Shown: one piece after another, positions 29,280 through 40,490 of the stretch
Position numbering within the stretch: position 1 is the stretch's first letter
Layout: every line of letters starts with the position of its first letter
From: Pseudogymnoascus destructans
Taxonomy: Eukaryota > Ascomycota > Leotiomycetes > Thelebolales > Thelebolaceae
Length of the DNA stretch: 64,000 nt
Reading direction: 5' to 3'
Assembly (NCBI RefSeq): GCF_001641265.1
Contig: NW_020167536.1
Location: forward strand, 682,001 to 746,000
Notes under the pieces: model-generated
The model's database searches: none
Seen by the model: the letters and a program-made list of their open reading frames with translations, nothing else
Told to the model about the DNA's origin: nothing
Translations under genes and position numbers: made by a program

Positions 29280-31523
29280 ATTGCACCCCAGACCGTAGAC
29301 GGGGCCCTCGTCTCAGACGAGAAGCCAGCCTTGGAAAATGAGAAAGAGAAGCTCGACGTCTTGGAAAAACCCAGCCCGCCTCTCACTACTTCATCATCTT
29401 CCATATCCGATGGAGAAGAAATCAATGAGAAAGCAACCCTACGAAAGCTTGATTATAAGCTCCTCCCGCCGTTGACGCTGCTGTATCTTCTCTCCTTCCT
29501 ATCGAAGCAATGGTATGATACCCCGTCTCAGAGACTATCTATAGAGAGATTCTAACAAGACCATCAGTCGGGAATGCGAAACTTGAAGGCCTTGCAGCAG
29601 ACATGAACTTTACCGATACCCAATACCTGAGCACGCTCACCATCTACTTCATCGGCTATGTCATTTTCGAAGTGCCGGCGAACATAGTTCTTAAAAAGAC
29701 GACGCCACAGTTTTGGCTGCCGACTACCATGGTAGCTTGGGGAATTGTCGCGACCCTCCTTGGTGTCTGCAAGAATTTCAATGGATTCCTCGTCGCACGC
29801 TTTTTCCTCGGCGCTACGGAGAGTGGATTGTTTCCTGGTGTTGTATTTTATTTATCCATGTGGTCTAAGCGCTCAGAGACGACATACCGCGTGGCCCTCT
29901 TTTTTTCAGCAGCAAGTCTGGTAGACCGCTTTCCCCTCCACGACAGAAACACAACACGATTCCGACTCGACGGAGGGAAGATATACGACACTCTGCGATT
30001 CTTTAGCAGAGACTTAATTTCTGGGAAGGTACTACGGATTTAGCGAGAACTGGGCCTCCATTTTCACTGGGCCGCATCGACAACGCAGACCCAAGACTGC
30101 TCTGGCCTCGGCTCTTGGTAAGCCAATGTGATGCAGATCCAAGGCGCTGACCGCAGTCACAGCGTCGAAGTCATGGAGATAGGGTCGTTCCGGACCGCCA
30201 TCCAGCACCTCAAATCTCCTGCACACTCTGCCTGAAGGGGAAGGACAACAATGCATAATGAAGCGGATTCAAGGGCGCTCCGACCTCAGCCCCTCGTAAG
30301 CCCGCATCACGAGCCAATGCGAGTCAGACTCAACGCGCTGAGCGCCGTCAGACGATGGGTTATGATATGGAAGCAGGATCGTCGCGTATTCAAGCCGGAT
30401 GCGGTGTCCGACTGCGGTGCTGCCGTCGAGGGGAGCCTGGCAAAAGTGGAACAGCAGCGGAAGGGCCGAAAGGCGCCCACCTCACTCATTTCAGGCAGAC
30501 GACAGAGCGTCGCAAGCGTAGTGGCGTGTGTTGGCTGTCGGGGAATAGACAGAGAGGGGAAGGGAAAGAGGGGGGGCCTTTGGCGGGATTTTGGCATTTG
30601 GGATTGCTCATATGAGAGGAATTGCTGGGTTGAATGGATGGAGCTGGATCTTCATTTTGGTAAGATACTGCTCCTGTTAGCCCCGAACGTAAATGCAGGG
30701 CACTATTATTCTTCAGGAGGGCATCCTAACTGTTATCGTTGTCTTTGCCGCCTATGGGTTCATCCATAACTATCCCAAAACAGCCAAGTTTCTCACGGAG
30801 CCTGAGCGGGAATTCGTCCAGGCGTGCCTAACGGCCGACAACGATGCAATCAACCACGAACCATTCTCCTGGCCATCTGTGCTTCGTGCAGTCAAAGATC
30901 CGAAGTGCTGGCTTTACGGCCTTGCCCTTAGTCTGCCGCTCTACACACTCTCGCTATTCCTCCCAACCATTATCAAAGCACTCGGCTACACTGCTGTGCA
31001 GGCGCAGCTGTCCGTCCCACCCTATGCCGTTGCCACTGTCTTTACTGTCCTCGTCGCAGTCGCATCTGAGAAGGCCAAGCGCCGTGCTCCGTTCATTATC
31101 GGCTCCTCTGTCGTTCTATTAGTGGGTACAACATTCTCCTCTCGGCCCCATCTGACAAACCAAGCGTCAGCTACGTTGGCACCATATTCGCCGCCGCTGG
31201 TATATACCCCGCAACCGGAATTGTGCTCGCCTGGCCTGCGAACAACGTTTCTGGACAGACGAAGCGTGCAACGGCCAATGCGATGCAGATCTCCATCGGG
31301 AACTTGGGGGCAGTGCTTGGGACGCAGTTGTATCGACCGAGCACAAAGCTGCGATAGACCTTGGGCATGGGTTTGCCGCAGGGTATTTGCTGGCGAATAT
31401 TCTGGTGGTGTGATCTGGGCCATGCTTGCGCGGGAGAATAAGTGGAAGCTGGAGTCGGAGAGGTCGGCGGTGGTGAATGAGAGTCCGATTGAGAATGACG
31501 ATGATGTGAGAAAGTTTAATTAG
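29280..31523 (+). pseudogene. MFS transporter (Dal5/allantoate permease type) pseudogene
   Basis: The pieces match a 12-helix anion:cation symporter of the fungal Dal5 group. They are KLDYKLLPPLTLLYLLSFL, GNAKLEGLAADMNFTDTQY, FEVPANIVLKK, FLGATESGLFPGVVFYLSMW, then FGGILAFGIAHMRGIAG, EGILTVIVVF, IIKALGYTAVQAQL and SGQTKRATANAMQISIGNLG. An intron can be read at 30660-30716, and probably another near 29515-29566. Breaks are a two-base loss before RSNVGNA (~29500), a ~650-bp insertion at about 29927-30577 between helices 4 and 5, a shift near 31124 after VVLLVG, and stops near 31350 and 31411. It is clearly dead. Confidence 0.85.
29927..30577. mobile_element. ~650-bp insertion inside the MFS gene
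   Basis: The coding sequence stops at SAASL and resumes at FGGILAF. The inserted DNA has no gene. It contains a degenerate duplicated block (CTCTTGGTAAGCCAATGTG near 30112 and CCTCGTAAGCCCGCATCACG near 30292, both followed by a GCGCTGA stretch). Its ends show weak inverted C/T-rich similarity (CTTTCCCCTC against GAGGGGAAGGGAAAG). I saw no target duplication. It could be a MITE. Confidence 0.5.
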
Positions 31524-31953
31524 TTGGGCGTAAGGATGAGTTTGGGAGTGCCAACTGCCCCCCCTCATACTCATACGAGTAGTAGTAGATATTATACACT
31601 TGAACCAGCAACCTGGGAACATCTCTTTCTAGGAATATAAAAGATCTTTTAAGAGATTAACTGTCCCACTTTTTCTACAGATCCATTCTCGAGCAAGCCA
31701 CTCATCAATCAATGCATGTAAATAAAACATCCCCAATGAAATTAATTATTAACACGAGCCTGATAGCATCATTTTAATATATATTAGAGGCTAAATACAT
31801 GGGACGAGTATAGGCCATCAAGTTCGATACACAGTTTGTGTAAAATAAATGGTTATAAACGGCCTAGTGTATTCTTGTCAATCACCCAAGAAACACTTCA
31901 ATTCCGAAACTTACCTCCAGCCCTATCCGATGATGTGGTATCCTCCAATTACA

Positions 31954-33280
31954 TCATGCCTGCTGTCCGGGTTGTCGCTCACGGATAACGCGCTTTACTG
32001 CCTTTCGCTTTGCGGTACCCAGACCTTCGACTCCGAGCTCTTGGTTCTTTCCGAGCCATGGCTTCTTGCTGTCTCCCAACATGGATCCGGCAAGGAAGTA
32101 GACCATAAGACCAATGATAATAAGCACAAATGCAATTGGATACAGGAAGTGTATCGTGTATCCAAAGACATGGATGCCAATAATCGTGCCCCAAAAATTT
32201 CCGGTGAGCAGCGAGATGTCGAAAAATGCCGCACTTGCCATTCGGAGGATGATAGGCGCAAACGAATAGAATATGGTGAGAGCCAACGTGTATCCAACCA
32301 GATATCCCGCCACGGCACCATTCCAGGTTGCATCGTGGAAGGATGTTCGGTCAAAGATCGCCGCTTGGACACCATTTATCACAATACCGAAAATGCCGAG
32401 CATTCCCAGAACCTCATACATTGGGCGCAGACTGACGAACCATTCTTCGAAGACATTGCTCAAACCATATAATGTGGCGCCCAGCAAGCCAAAGAGATCT
32501 CCTTTGAGCTGATCTACACCTTGGCTACCATTGGTGCCTTGGAGGTGGTCAGATGCAAGTAATAAACCCATGCCGCCGCAGCATACGAGGATCCCAGCAA
32601 TCTGGGCCCACTTGTAGCGTACGTTGAGGAAAAGGAAAGACAAGATTACCACACAGACGATAGACCAGAAGTTCAGTAGCTGCGCTGAGAGAAGCGTTGT
32701 GTATCGGTAAGCAAGCACGGTGAAATAGTTTCCTTCCACATCCAAAAAGGAAAGGATAAAGTATTTCCAGCCATCGACAAGAAGGAGCTTGAAGTATTTC
32801 TTAAAACCGTAGGTATAGATGGTGTATGTCGTGTATATCAATGTGAGCAGCACGTAGTTGAAGAGAGTTTGAAATGCCGGAGTGGAGTTGCCAGCCATCA
32901 CAAGCTTCGTGGATAAAGTGTTTGTAGCTGTGATGCATAGTGCAAGGATTTGCCTGGATTATCACTCAGTATATGTCATAGATGTGGAGTTCCAATGGGC
33001 GTATTGATTATTTAGCATACCCGAGAATTAAGACGATATAAAAATCTCCCGTCTTTAAATAGGCAAACCAAGACTTCTCTTGGTTCTCGAGCTCGTCGAT
33101 TGCACGGCCAATCTCCTCGTTCTCGGGCGTATCTGTGTCGTCGCTGTCGCTGTCGTCGTGGAGAGGTTGCTCGGTTGCGGCTGCCCTGCCATCATCTACC
33201 GGCCTGTCAACATGCCCGGTACTCCCAACTGGGCTGATGCCTATCCCAGCAGTCTCCTTTGTCATCTCAGGAGAAACCAT
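31954..33280 (-). CDS. SLC35F-type (DUF914) multi-membrane solute transporter
   Basis: Two exons (33280-33021 and 32953-31954) with a 67-bp intron give 419 aa. The first ~75 residues are polar (DDSDSDDTDTPENEE), then ten membrane segments follow. Family marks are ALCITATNTLSTKLV right after the splice, FQTLFNYVLL, WKYFILSFLDVEGNYF, YRYTTLLSAQLLNFWSI and LYGLSNVFEEWFV. The tail is basic (KRKAVKRVIRERQPG). SLC35F1/F2/F6-like proteins sit in endomembranes; substrates of fungal members are mostly unknown. The gene looks intact and is one of the few healthy host genes here. Confidence 0.88.
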
Positions 33281-34261
33281 AACGCCGTTTCTCGTCTACT
33301 CGAGCCACCTAAAATACCAATATAAATAGTTTCCCTGTCTAGGCTACTGCAAATGGAATGCGCTCGCTCGTCTCGAGGTTGCATACCCTCCAAAAAGCGC
33401 AATGTAGTAGGATATAGGATGGCTGAAGGGGGCCCGCACGAGTCTTTCTAGCTCTCCCAGTGAACGCAAAGACTCCAAGTCGTTCACAGATTGTCTTGTC
33501 TGTTAGCTAAAGCAAAGCAGAGACAAAGGCACTGGCTGTATTTCGGCGCCGATTAATGAATTATACGGTTGAGGGCTACTCTGACGTGAAGAAAGGGTGT
33601 TTGGGAGGAATTTTTTGGATTGGCCGACACTTACCTAATTGGGTCTGCGTGCGATGGCCTGGTCTAACTCTTATAAGTTTAAGAGACAAGCACGTGGGTG
33701 GGGGCAGAGTGGGGTGTGATAAAATGTGATAAGATGTGATAAGATGTGATAAGATAAGATGGAGAGTTTGCATTGGAGGGCGGGACATGTCAGTGAGATA
33801 TGTTCTTATGTAAGCGACTGGCCACTCGCATCACGACCCTCGCCCATTTCTCATCCCCCAAGCTTTCGACAATCCGCTCCCGCCAAGTCAACCAACTTCA
33901 CTTTCTTATAAAGGTTATTATAGAGTAGCCCAATCCTGCATATTGGATGAACACTAAGTACCAAGACCACCACTGCCCTCTGCCATCATTGGCGAGTTCC
34001 CTTAGATGCATGCGGGGGAGTCTAACGTTTGACCCAAAGTTACAATAAATTGACGCCTCTTGCTTCCTCCGAGCGTTCTCGTTGCTCTAGCTTGGATCCT
34101 TCGATTAGCAATAACAGTTAAATATAGAGCCAAGTGCGTGAGGATGTTGGAACTGTCCTCGCTCTATGTTTCACCTGAATCGGTCCGCGGTAGTGACGAG
34201 AGCTTCCTTATGTGGGAGAAGGGGTCTTGTAGGGGTTGAGTTGGGGCGGATTCCCCCCTAG
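33281..34261. other. Upstream region of the transporter gene
   Basis: No gene is seen. It contains a short GATGTGATAA microsatellite (33716-33762) and mixed sequence that should include the transporter promoter. Confidence 0.4.
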
Positions 34262-34700
34262 TACAGTAATCACTGCCTATAGCGGACTCGGCTATAGCGG
34301 AAACCTCCCAATACCGGACCCCTTCCTACAATCACGCGAATTTTGTATGGCAATACTACCTCCTTATACTAGAATTCCGGCCAAGATCCTTAACTTCCGG
34401 TATAGAAAATGGCACCTCCACCACCTAAAAAGCCTCGAATCTCAATTACGAATGCACAAAAGCAAGCTTTACGAGCTTGGTACTATGATCCTACAACTCA
34501 GAGCACAAAGAAGACATTGGCAGATGCTTCAACTTAGTGGAATGATCAATATGGACATACTTTGAGCTCTTCGACTGCAAGTGAAATACTATCCTCAAAA
34601 TACGCCTCGAGAGAGAAACATCCCGCTACAAGATCAAGTTTGAGCACATCCGCCAGGCGAGGTTTTGCAGTTGAACCTTTTTCGATTTCTACCAACCGCC
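34262..34700 (+). mobile_element. pogo/Fot fragment (5' TIR and HTH)
   Basis: After TA at 34262-34263 the sequence CAGTAATCACTGCCTATAGC has the look of a Fot-type TIR. From the ATG at 34409 a helix-turn-helix start can be read (KKPRISITNAQKQALRAWY), broken by TAG before WNDQYGHTLSSS. Coding similarity fades by about 34700. The catalytic domain is absent. Confidence 0.65.
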
Positions 34701-34790
34701 GACAGGTGGCAAATTCTAGGAGTTGAGAGTGAAAGTTGGGTTGTACATTACGTGGCAAGTGTTAGAAGTTAGCATTGGAAGTTAGCAATA

Positions 34791-35082
34791 TCAATTCGTC
34801 GCTCTACTTGATGTTCTCACACAAAAGATAAGTATTCCAAGACAATGATAAACGCTCCCATCGAGAAGTAAAACACCATTCCTTTCCATCCCATCCCGTC
34901 CCTTCGCCCCAAAAACCCCCCAACGCTCCATCCAAAGAAATCGATACAAGCTAGAAAACAAGGAAGCTAGAAACCAAGAACCCAGCAACCAAGAACCCAG
35001 CAACCCAACCAAGAAGCCAAAAAATAAGGGAAGCCGAGAAAACCAAGACCCTCAGCAAACACCACAAACCTCAGCACCCCCA
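34791..35082. other. AACCAAGAA-rich tract, no gene
   Basis: A run of AACCAAGAACCCAGCAACC-like words (34960-35030) in the 3' flank of the next minus-strand gene. Confidence 0.4.
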
Positions 35083-36040
35083 TCAAACCTCCTCCCCAGC
35101 CCTCCCCCTCGCCATCCTCTCCCCCCAAACCCTCTTACCAGCCCTCAACTCAAACACCTCAAACCTCTCCCCCCCTTCCACAACCTCCAGCGCCTTCCTA
35201 ATCTTCATGCGATACGCATCCACTACCCAGCGTTAGCCGCCGCCACTTCCGTCATCACCAGCATCACCATCAACCCCTTCCAAAACAAAGACAAGAAAAT
35301 AAAAGGGGAAAAACTCACAACACCTCTGCAACAACACCTTCCGCCCCCCCACCCTCCTCGTCCCAACCCACGCCAACCTCCACGCCAACTCATTCAACCC
35401 TCTCTCCCTAACCCTCCTCGCCCTCCCAACCCTCGGAATCACCACATCCATTCCCCCTCCTCCCTCCCCCCTTCCACCACCACCACCACCACCACCGCGG
35501 AGCGAAGGCCACGCAAGGACCCTAACACCCACACCCCCTTTCCCAGCCACACCACCCCCGACCTCATCCCCATCCTCCCCCGCAGCCTTCTCCCACACCG
35601 CCCTCCAACTCCTCACAAACACGCTCGCGGCTTTACGGACACTATCCGGGATCTCCGAGACGCGGACGCTGGCGAGGTCAGCGCGGATCTTGTGTTTCGC
35701 TGCTAACCCGCCCGTCGCGCCTGATGTAGCTGAGCCCGGTGCGTGTGTGGTGGCGAGGGAGGAGGTGGTGGGGGTTGAGGAGGGGGATTTTGTGGGCGCG
35801 GAGATGGGGATGTGGAGGTATTTAGGGGATTTGCCGGGAGGGAGGATGGGGGGGAAGAGGGAGGGGTTGAGGGGTTCGGAGGGGGAAGGGGGGGCCGCGG
35901 CGGTGGTGATGGTGGTGGAGGGAGGGTGGATGGGGAGGGTTGCTGTTGTTGTTGATGATGTCGGTAGTGCTGGATTCTGTGGGGGGCAATTGGAGGCCGG
36001 GTTGGAGCTGTCGTCGAGGTTGTTGGGGGAGGGAGGGCCT
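35083..36040 (-). CDS. Hypothetical low-complexity protein (two or more exons)
   Basis: A long open frame on the minus strand from about 36040 to 35319 joins through a 96-bp intron (35223-35318, GTGAGT..GTAG) to a last exon ending at 35083. It reads a Pro/Ser/Thr-rich segment, then KSPKYLHIPISAPTKS, AKHKIRADLASVRV, SVFVRSWRAVWEKAAGED, a Gly-rich loop, and LDAYRMKIRKALEVVEGGER. The structured pieces and the clean splice suggest a real gene. No ATG is found in frame, so a first exon probably lies upstream (an acceptor TCTCCGTAG occurs near 36037). I do not recognise the family. Confidence 0.5.
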
Positions 36041-36061
36041 ACGGAGACAGGACGGCGTTAG

Positions 36062-36869
36062 CCTATTTCTACACCGCAATCCTCAAAACGGCCCAGACGG
36101 ATGACGTGACGGACGAAATGATGACGAGACGACAGATAAGACGGGTGGATGGATGGAATAGACAGAACGAGCCGGCGCAGGACGGCCCCTCTGGGCCCGC
36201 CGCGACGGGTATGTGTGCGCCGCACAAAGGCAGGCAGCAAGCACAGCAGGGTGGCCAGTGCAGCTCGGCATCCGTGGGAAAATTCTAGTATACAAGCAAA
36301 ATCCGCCTCCCCTTTTCCAATTTCCCTCCTTTCCATTTCCAGATCATTATCCTACTCCGCCCCGACGAACGTAACATCGAACATCCCTCATAGCACCAGC
36401 ACCAGCACCAGCCCCCCCCACCAAGCGACGCCGTTCCGCGCGCCACGTTGTAGACGGTATCCAGCGAATACAAGTAAAAAAAAAAAAAAGACGAGCAGCA
36501 GGAATAAACCAGGAGACAAGATGTGTGGCAAGAAAGACAAAATGGGTAAGAGCCGAGAGAATCGAACAAAAAGCCAAACAGAATCAATCAGATTGAGATG
36601 AAACAAAATCCAGCCCGCAGGCGCCCTAGAGAAGCCGAGTTTGAAGAACAAGAGAAGACAAAAATGAGCCACATCGGGCCGAGCCCAGCGCGTATAAGGG
36701 AAGTAGATGATGGTGGTGCACGAGCACGGAAATCTGAGGGGGTCCAAACAAAAACATCTGGTGCGTGTGCAAATGTATGGGGAAAAGATGTGTGTGTGTG
36801 TGTTATATCATAACAAAGAACTTTTAATCGCAATCCTCAAATTTGAACGTGAGGGGGGGGGGGAAAGTA
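36062..36869. other. Region between two minus-strand genes
   Basis: Overlapping short frames on both strands, an A11 run near 36478 and a TG repeat near 36790. It may hold the first exon or promoter of the gene at 35083-36040 and the 3'UTR of the next gene. Nothing definite. Confidence 0.35.
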
Positions 36870-38342
36870 TCACATCTGGTGAAACATACCACTTCCATCA
36901 TCGCCATTCGGCGCCGCTGCCCCATCGGCATGCGCCTGGTGATGATGATGCATCTGCGCGCCCATCTTCCCCTGTTGCTGTTGTTGTTGCTGCTGAACCG
37001 GTAGAGATCCCGGCGGTGCTCCCGGCGGCAGGCCGAGCGGTGCCGCGTGCACGAGCTTGCGCGAGTTGATCTTCGCCATACGGCGGACGCGGCGCGAGCG
37101 CAGGCGCGGGTCCTGGTTGCTGTTTCGCCACGAGTCGACGGCGCGCTGGATGAGACCGCGCTTCCCCCTCAAGCAGGGGTTGAGCTCGGCGAGGGCCCAG
37201 CCGACGGTGTTGCACTCGCTCTCGTAGACGAGGCGGTTGCCACGGTACTGGTCCTTGGAGCAGCAGGCGCGGGGGTAGACGCAGTTCTCGGTCTTGAATT
37301 CGGGGGCCAGCGAGTCGACGGCTACGGACTCGACGTCGCACCGGATGGTGTACTCCATCTTGACGCGGTCGCGAGAGTACTCAAAGGCGATCCATTGGAC
37401 GCCGTTGCCGTCCTGGCGGACAACGAGAGGGGTTGTGGCAGGGATTGGCCCAGGCGCTGCGGAGGGGTTGACGCCGGTCCCTGGGAGAGGTGGTGCGCCG
37501 TTGGTTGCGGGTGGGATGTGCTGGAGTGTGTGGGGGGGTTGTGGTTGGCCCTGTGGTGGTGCTGGGGCGGCGCGCTGCTGTTGTTGTTGGGGTGGGTGCT
37601 CCATCTTGGTGACGCGCGGGCTGCTGGTCATCTGCTGTGGGTGCTGGCCGGGGTGCTGCATCTGGTGCTGCGCCTGTGGATGTGACATGAGCAGATTCGA
37701 CTGCGGGCCCATTCCCTGGTGATGCTGTGGTTGATGCTGGCCGTACGGCGAGGGGTTACCCTGCTGCGGCATGGGCGGGTAAGTTTGTGGTGGTGGTGTG
37801 TAGTACATTGGTTGCTGCTGCTGCATCTGAGAGGGAGGCTGGGAGTAGATCTGGCGACCGTGCTGATCGTGGCCCAACGGCGAGGCTACGGAGGCTGGCG
37901 AGTTCGATTGAGGGGTGTGGTAGATCGGGGGGTAGAGAGGGCGCGCCATGCCTGCGGCTGCGATGATATCGGGCGTGTCTGCCGCTGCGCTCGTCAGTCG
38001 CTGGTGCTGTTGCGCGGGCGGCGCCGTAGGACCTCTCGCAAACTCACCTGCGGAGGTATAGGTGCCCGTCGCGCTGGGCGTGCTGTAGGGGCTCGCGTGG
38101 GTGTAGTAGGGCACGTCTTGCGGGTGCTGGGCGACCTGACCGGTGCCGTTCTGGCCGTACTGCTGCGGCAGGCCGTGGGAGGGTTGGTAGGCACCGGAGT
38201 GCTGCTGTTGCTGCTGCGGTGCGGGCGGCTGCTGCTGCTGGTGCACGACGCTGGAGGGGCGCTGGTGCGGCAGTTGTTGCGGCGGCGGGCCCTGCGCGTG
38301 GTGCGGCTGATGCTGCTGTGAATAATATTTGTCAGTCACCAT
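36870..38342 (-). CDS. Polyglutamine-rich fungal regulator-like protein (DUF8032-like domain)
   Basis: 490 aa. Residues 1-300 are Gln/Pro/His-rich, with QQQQ runs and many TPPP/QQMTSSP words. A compact conserved domain follows at ~308-425: PLVVRQDGNGVQWIAFEYS, KMEYTIRCDVESV, CVYPRACCSKDQYRGNR, ECNTVGWALAELNPCLRGKR, RAVDSWRNSNQDPRLRSRRV. This cysteine-containing domain is fungal-specific; I place it near DUF8032 from memory. The composition suggests a nuclear protein, perhaps transcriptional. The C-terminus has another Q8 run and an HHHH stretch. The ORF is complete and undamaged. Long open frames on the opposite strand (37047-38321) are shadows of the biased codons. Confidence 0.8.
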   Translation of the reverse strand: MVTDKYYSQQHQPHHAQGPPPQQLPHQRPSSVVHQQQQPPAPQQQQQHSGAYQPSHGLPQQYGQNGTGQVAQHPQDVPYYTHASPYSTPSATGTYTSAGEFARGPTAPPAQQHQRLTSAAADTPDIIAAAGMARPLYPPIYHTPQSNSPASVASPLGHDQHGRQIYSQPPSQMQQQQPMYYTPPPQTYPPMPQQGNPSPYGQHQPQHHQGMGPQSNLLMSHPQAQHQMQHPGQHPQQMTSSPRVTKMEHPPQQQQQRAAPAPPQGQPQPPHTLQHIPPATNGAPPLPGTGVNPSAAPGPIPATTPLVVRQDGNGVQWIAFEYSRDRVKMEYTIRCDVESVAVDSLAPEFKTENCVYPRACCSKDQYRGNRLVYESECNTVGWALAELNPCLRGKRGLIQRAVDSWRNSNQDPRLRSRRVRRMAKINSRKLVHAAPLGLPPGAPPGSLPVQQQQQQQQGKMGAQMHHHHQAHADGAAAPNGDDGSGMFHQM

Positions 38343-39050
38343 TGCGAATTACTCCCAATGAGCCAAAACAACCATTGACAGGTGGTAGAGTCCTCGCGTT
38401 GTGCGCTTGCGGAGCTGGAGCAAGGCGCGCGGCGAGGGCGGTCGCGAGAAGAAGCGACTTTTTGTTGTTATCGGGAATGCGCACGCGTGCGACTTGTAGC
38501 TGTCGCGATGAGAGGAGGTGTGTGTTGTCGACTAGACAAGGGGCCTTTTTTTTTGCGCGTATGGAAGGGTCCGGCCGGTTACAGGTCTCGTCGAGCGCTT
38601 GGCAGTAGACCGATAACGAGCGAGGGTGCGCGTGGAGTCGGCAGGAGGTTGGGTGAAGAGCGTCGAGTCGTTCAGGTCGTGGGACAAACTTGAAACGTCG
38701 AGTCTTTTATCGAGTAACTCGTTCGAAGCACAAGATGTTGCCCGGACTCGGGGCTGGGTAGCGCGGAACGATGAAGCCCGATTTTTTCGCGATTTTTTTT
38801 GTACCCTTTGTCGCGTCGCGTAAGTGAGAAAGGTGGAGAGAAGTTTGAAGGTGCTTGACTCGACCGATAGTGAGGGAAAAGTGAAATCGGGCCGTGTCGA
38901 AAGAACAGATACGCAGGGGGTTAGTTGCGGTCGATGGGTAAGGAGAGTTGTGAATAGCTTCACTTTTTCATTTAGATTTGGCGGTGGCAAACGGTGTGGT
39001 CGGGCGGGACTGAAGCTGTGGGTAACAAAAATTAATTAATGCCTGTCGGG
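38343..39050. promoter_or_regulatory. Upstream region of the polyQ protein gene
   Basis: About 700 bp with no supported gene. It should contain the promoter and 5' leader. TCGAGTC/GACTCGA words recur near 38666-38712. Confidence 0.35.
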
Positions 39051-39054
39051 TTTT

Positions 39055-39180
39055 GAGGGGGTGGGTGGGCAGCAGGGTAAGGTAAGGTAGGTAGGGGATG
39101 GGGGGGGATGGGTAGGGGATGGGTAGGGGATGGGTAGGGAATGGGGGGGGATGGGTAGGGGATGGGGGTAGGGGATGTTG
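39055..39180. repeat. GGGGATGGGTA minisatellite
   Basis: Irregular repeats of GGGGATGGGTAGGGGATGGG-type words. Confidence 0.8.
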
Positions 39181-39275
39181 ATGGGATAGGGGGGGAGGGC
39201 GGGAAGCGTCAGGTACCTTTTGAGGATTTGTTTTGACGACAATTGGGAGAGAAGAAAAAGAAAAGAAGAGTGTGG

Positions 39276-39335
39276 GAGAAGGGAAGGGAAGGGAAGGGAA
39301 GGGAAGGGAAGGGAAGGGAAGGGAAGGGAAGGGAC
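39276..39335. repeat. (GGGAA)n microsatellite
   Basis: About eleven near-perfect copies of AAGGG. Confidence 0.9.
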
Positions 39336-39340
39336 GGGAA

Positions 39341-39545
39341 GGGGTGAGGTGGTGAGGTGGTGGCAAGGTGGTAAAGTAGTGAGTGGTGAGGTGGTGTGGT
39401 GGTAAAGTAGTGAGCGTGAGGTAGCGAGTGGTGAGGTAGTGAGTGGTGAGGTAGTGAGTGGTGAGGTAGTGAGGTGCTAAGGTAGTGAGGGAAGGTAGTG
39501 AGGTGCTAAGGTGGTAGGCAAGGTAGTGAGGTGCTAAGGTGGAAG
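39341..39545. repeat. GTGAGGTAGTGAGTG minisatellite
   Basis: Repeats of GAGGTAGTGAGTGGT and AGGTGCTAAGGT words make up about 200 bp. Confidence 0.85.
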
Positions 39546-39689
39546 GGTTTGTCAACGGTCGAGCATGCCATGCGGGAAGCAGGGGACATGGGTCGCTTTA
39601 AGTACGGACGGTGGGCGGGGGAGAAGGGACGGGGGGGACAAGGGACGGGGGGAGAAGGGACGGGGGGAGAAGGAGAAAAGACCAGGGGG

Positions 39690-39763
39690 AAGGGATTGGG
39701 GGGATTGGGGGGATTGGGGGATTGGGGGATTGGGGGATTGGGGGATTGGGGGATTGGGGGTTT
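39690..39763. repeat. (GGGGATTG)n microsatellite
   Basis: Eight or more copies of GGGGGATT, slightly irregular. The flanks contain GGGACGGGGGGAGAA units. Confidence 0.9.
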
Positions 39764-40039
39764 GCTTGAGGGAGGCATCCAGAGTACACCCTTCGTACAG
39801 ACAAAGTACTCGGGATTTGCAGGGGATTGCAAGGAGAGAAAGGTGGGGCCCGTACTCGAACCAAAGGGGACAAGGCGAGGGTACGAGGAATGAGCGAGGG
39901 GCGCGAGACGAGTGAGGCATTGGGAGGTGAGACATTGTCCCAAGACTTGCGACAGACACCCAGAGACAATGCCAGAGACATGCCAGAGACACCCGCCTAA
40001 CCATCACCTTGACCACGGCCCGAATAAGAAGGTGCCAAG

Positions 40040-40480
40040 CTGCTGGTTTTTATACCCTGCCTACAACTTTACAATAACCTATTGCAAAGGCTCTAAGAAC
40101 GCAATTGCTACTATAGAGAACTTAGAACTTGGGAAGCTTACATAATAATTGAATGTGCAAAGTGACTCTTGACCAAGGTTGAAGCCAACTTCGCCATTGA
40201 CAAACAAGGATTGATTCGATACAACAGATTAGTGTATGTCTAAGTCAAATGAGATGCCTACTAGTGCAAGAACAACACCACTCATTGCTAGCACACAGCC
40301 ATTAGGGAGTAACACAAGCCTTCAAACGAATCACCTAACACTACTACCTCCTAGGTATGAGGAAGCAGGTAGAAACAGTAGTAAGAGATGTAACATCTAT
40401 AGCAAATCAAAATCCAACAGGCACTTGCCTTATAGACAGCTCAAGTCAACACTAGTACCAAAAGGAGCATGGATGTAATG
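40040..40480 (+). pseudogene. Old Ty3/gypsy pol fragment
   Basis: The plus strand matches, with many changes, the RNase H/integrase junction of the complete gypsy element at 51300-58299. YNFTITYCKGSKNA corresponds to YNFTITYRKGSENA, and the integrase zinc-finger region ends in SKSKSNRHLPYRQLKST and VPKGAW. About 200 codons are missing in between. Here the SKSKSN to HLPY join is in frame, unlike in the young copy. Confidence 0.8.
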
Positions 40481-40490
40481 GTGGGTGCAC

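Noticed and set aside
37047..38321. Two or three plus-strand genes opposite the polyQ gene
   Set aside because: They are shadows of G/C-rich, repetitive codons. The minus-strand frame has the conserved domain.
39531..40016. Pro- or Gly-rich ORFs around 39.5-40.0 kb
   Set aside because: Created by the GGGGATTG and GGGACGGGG arrays.
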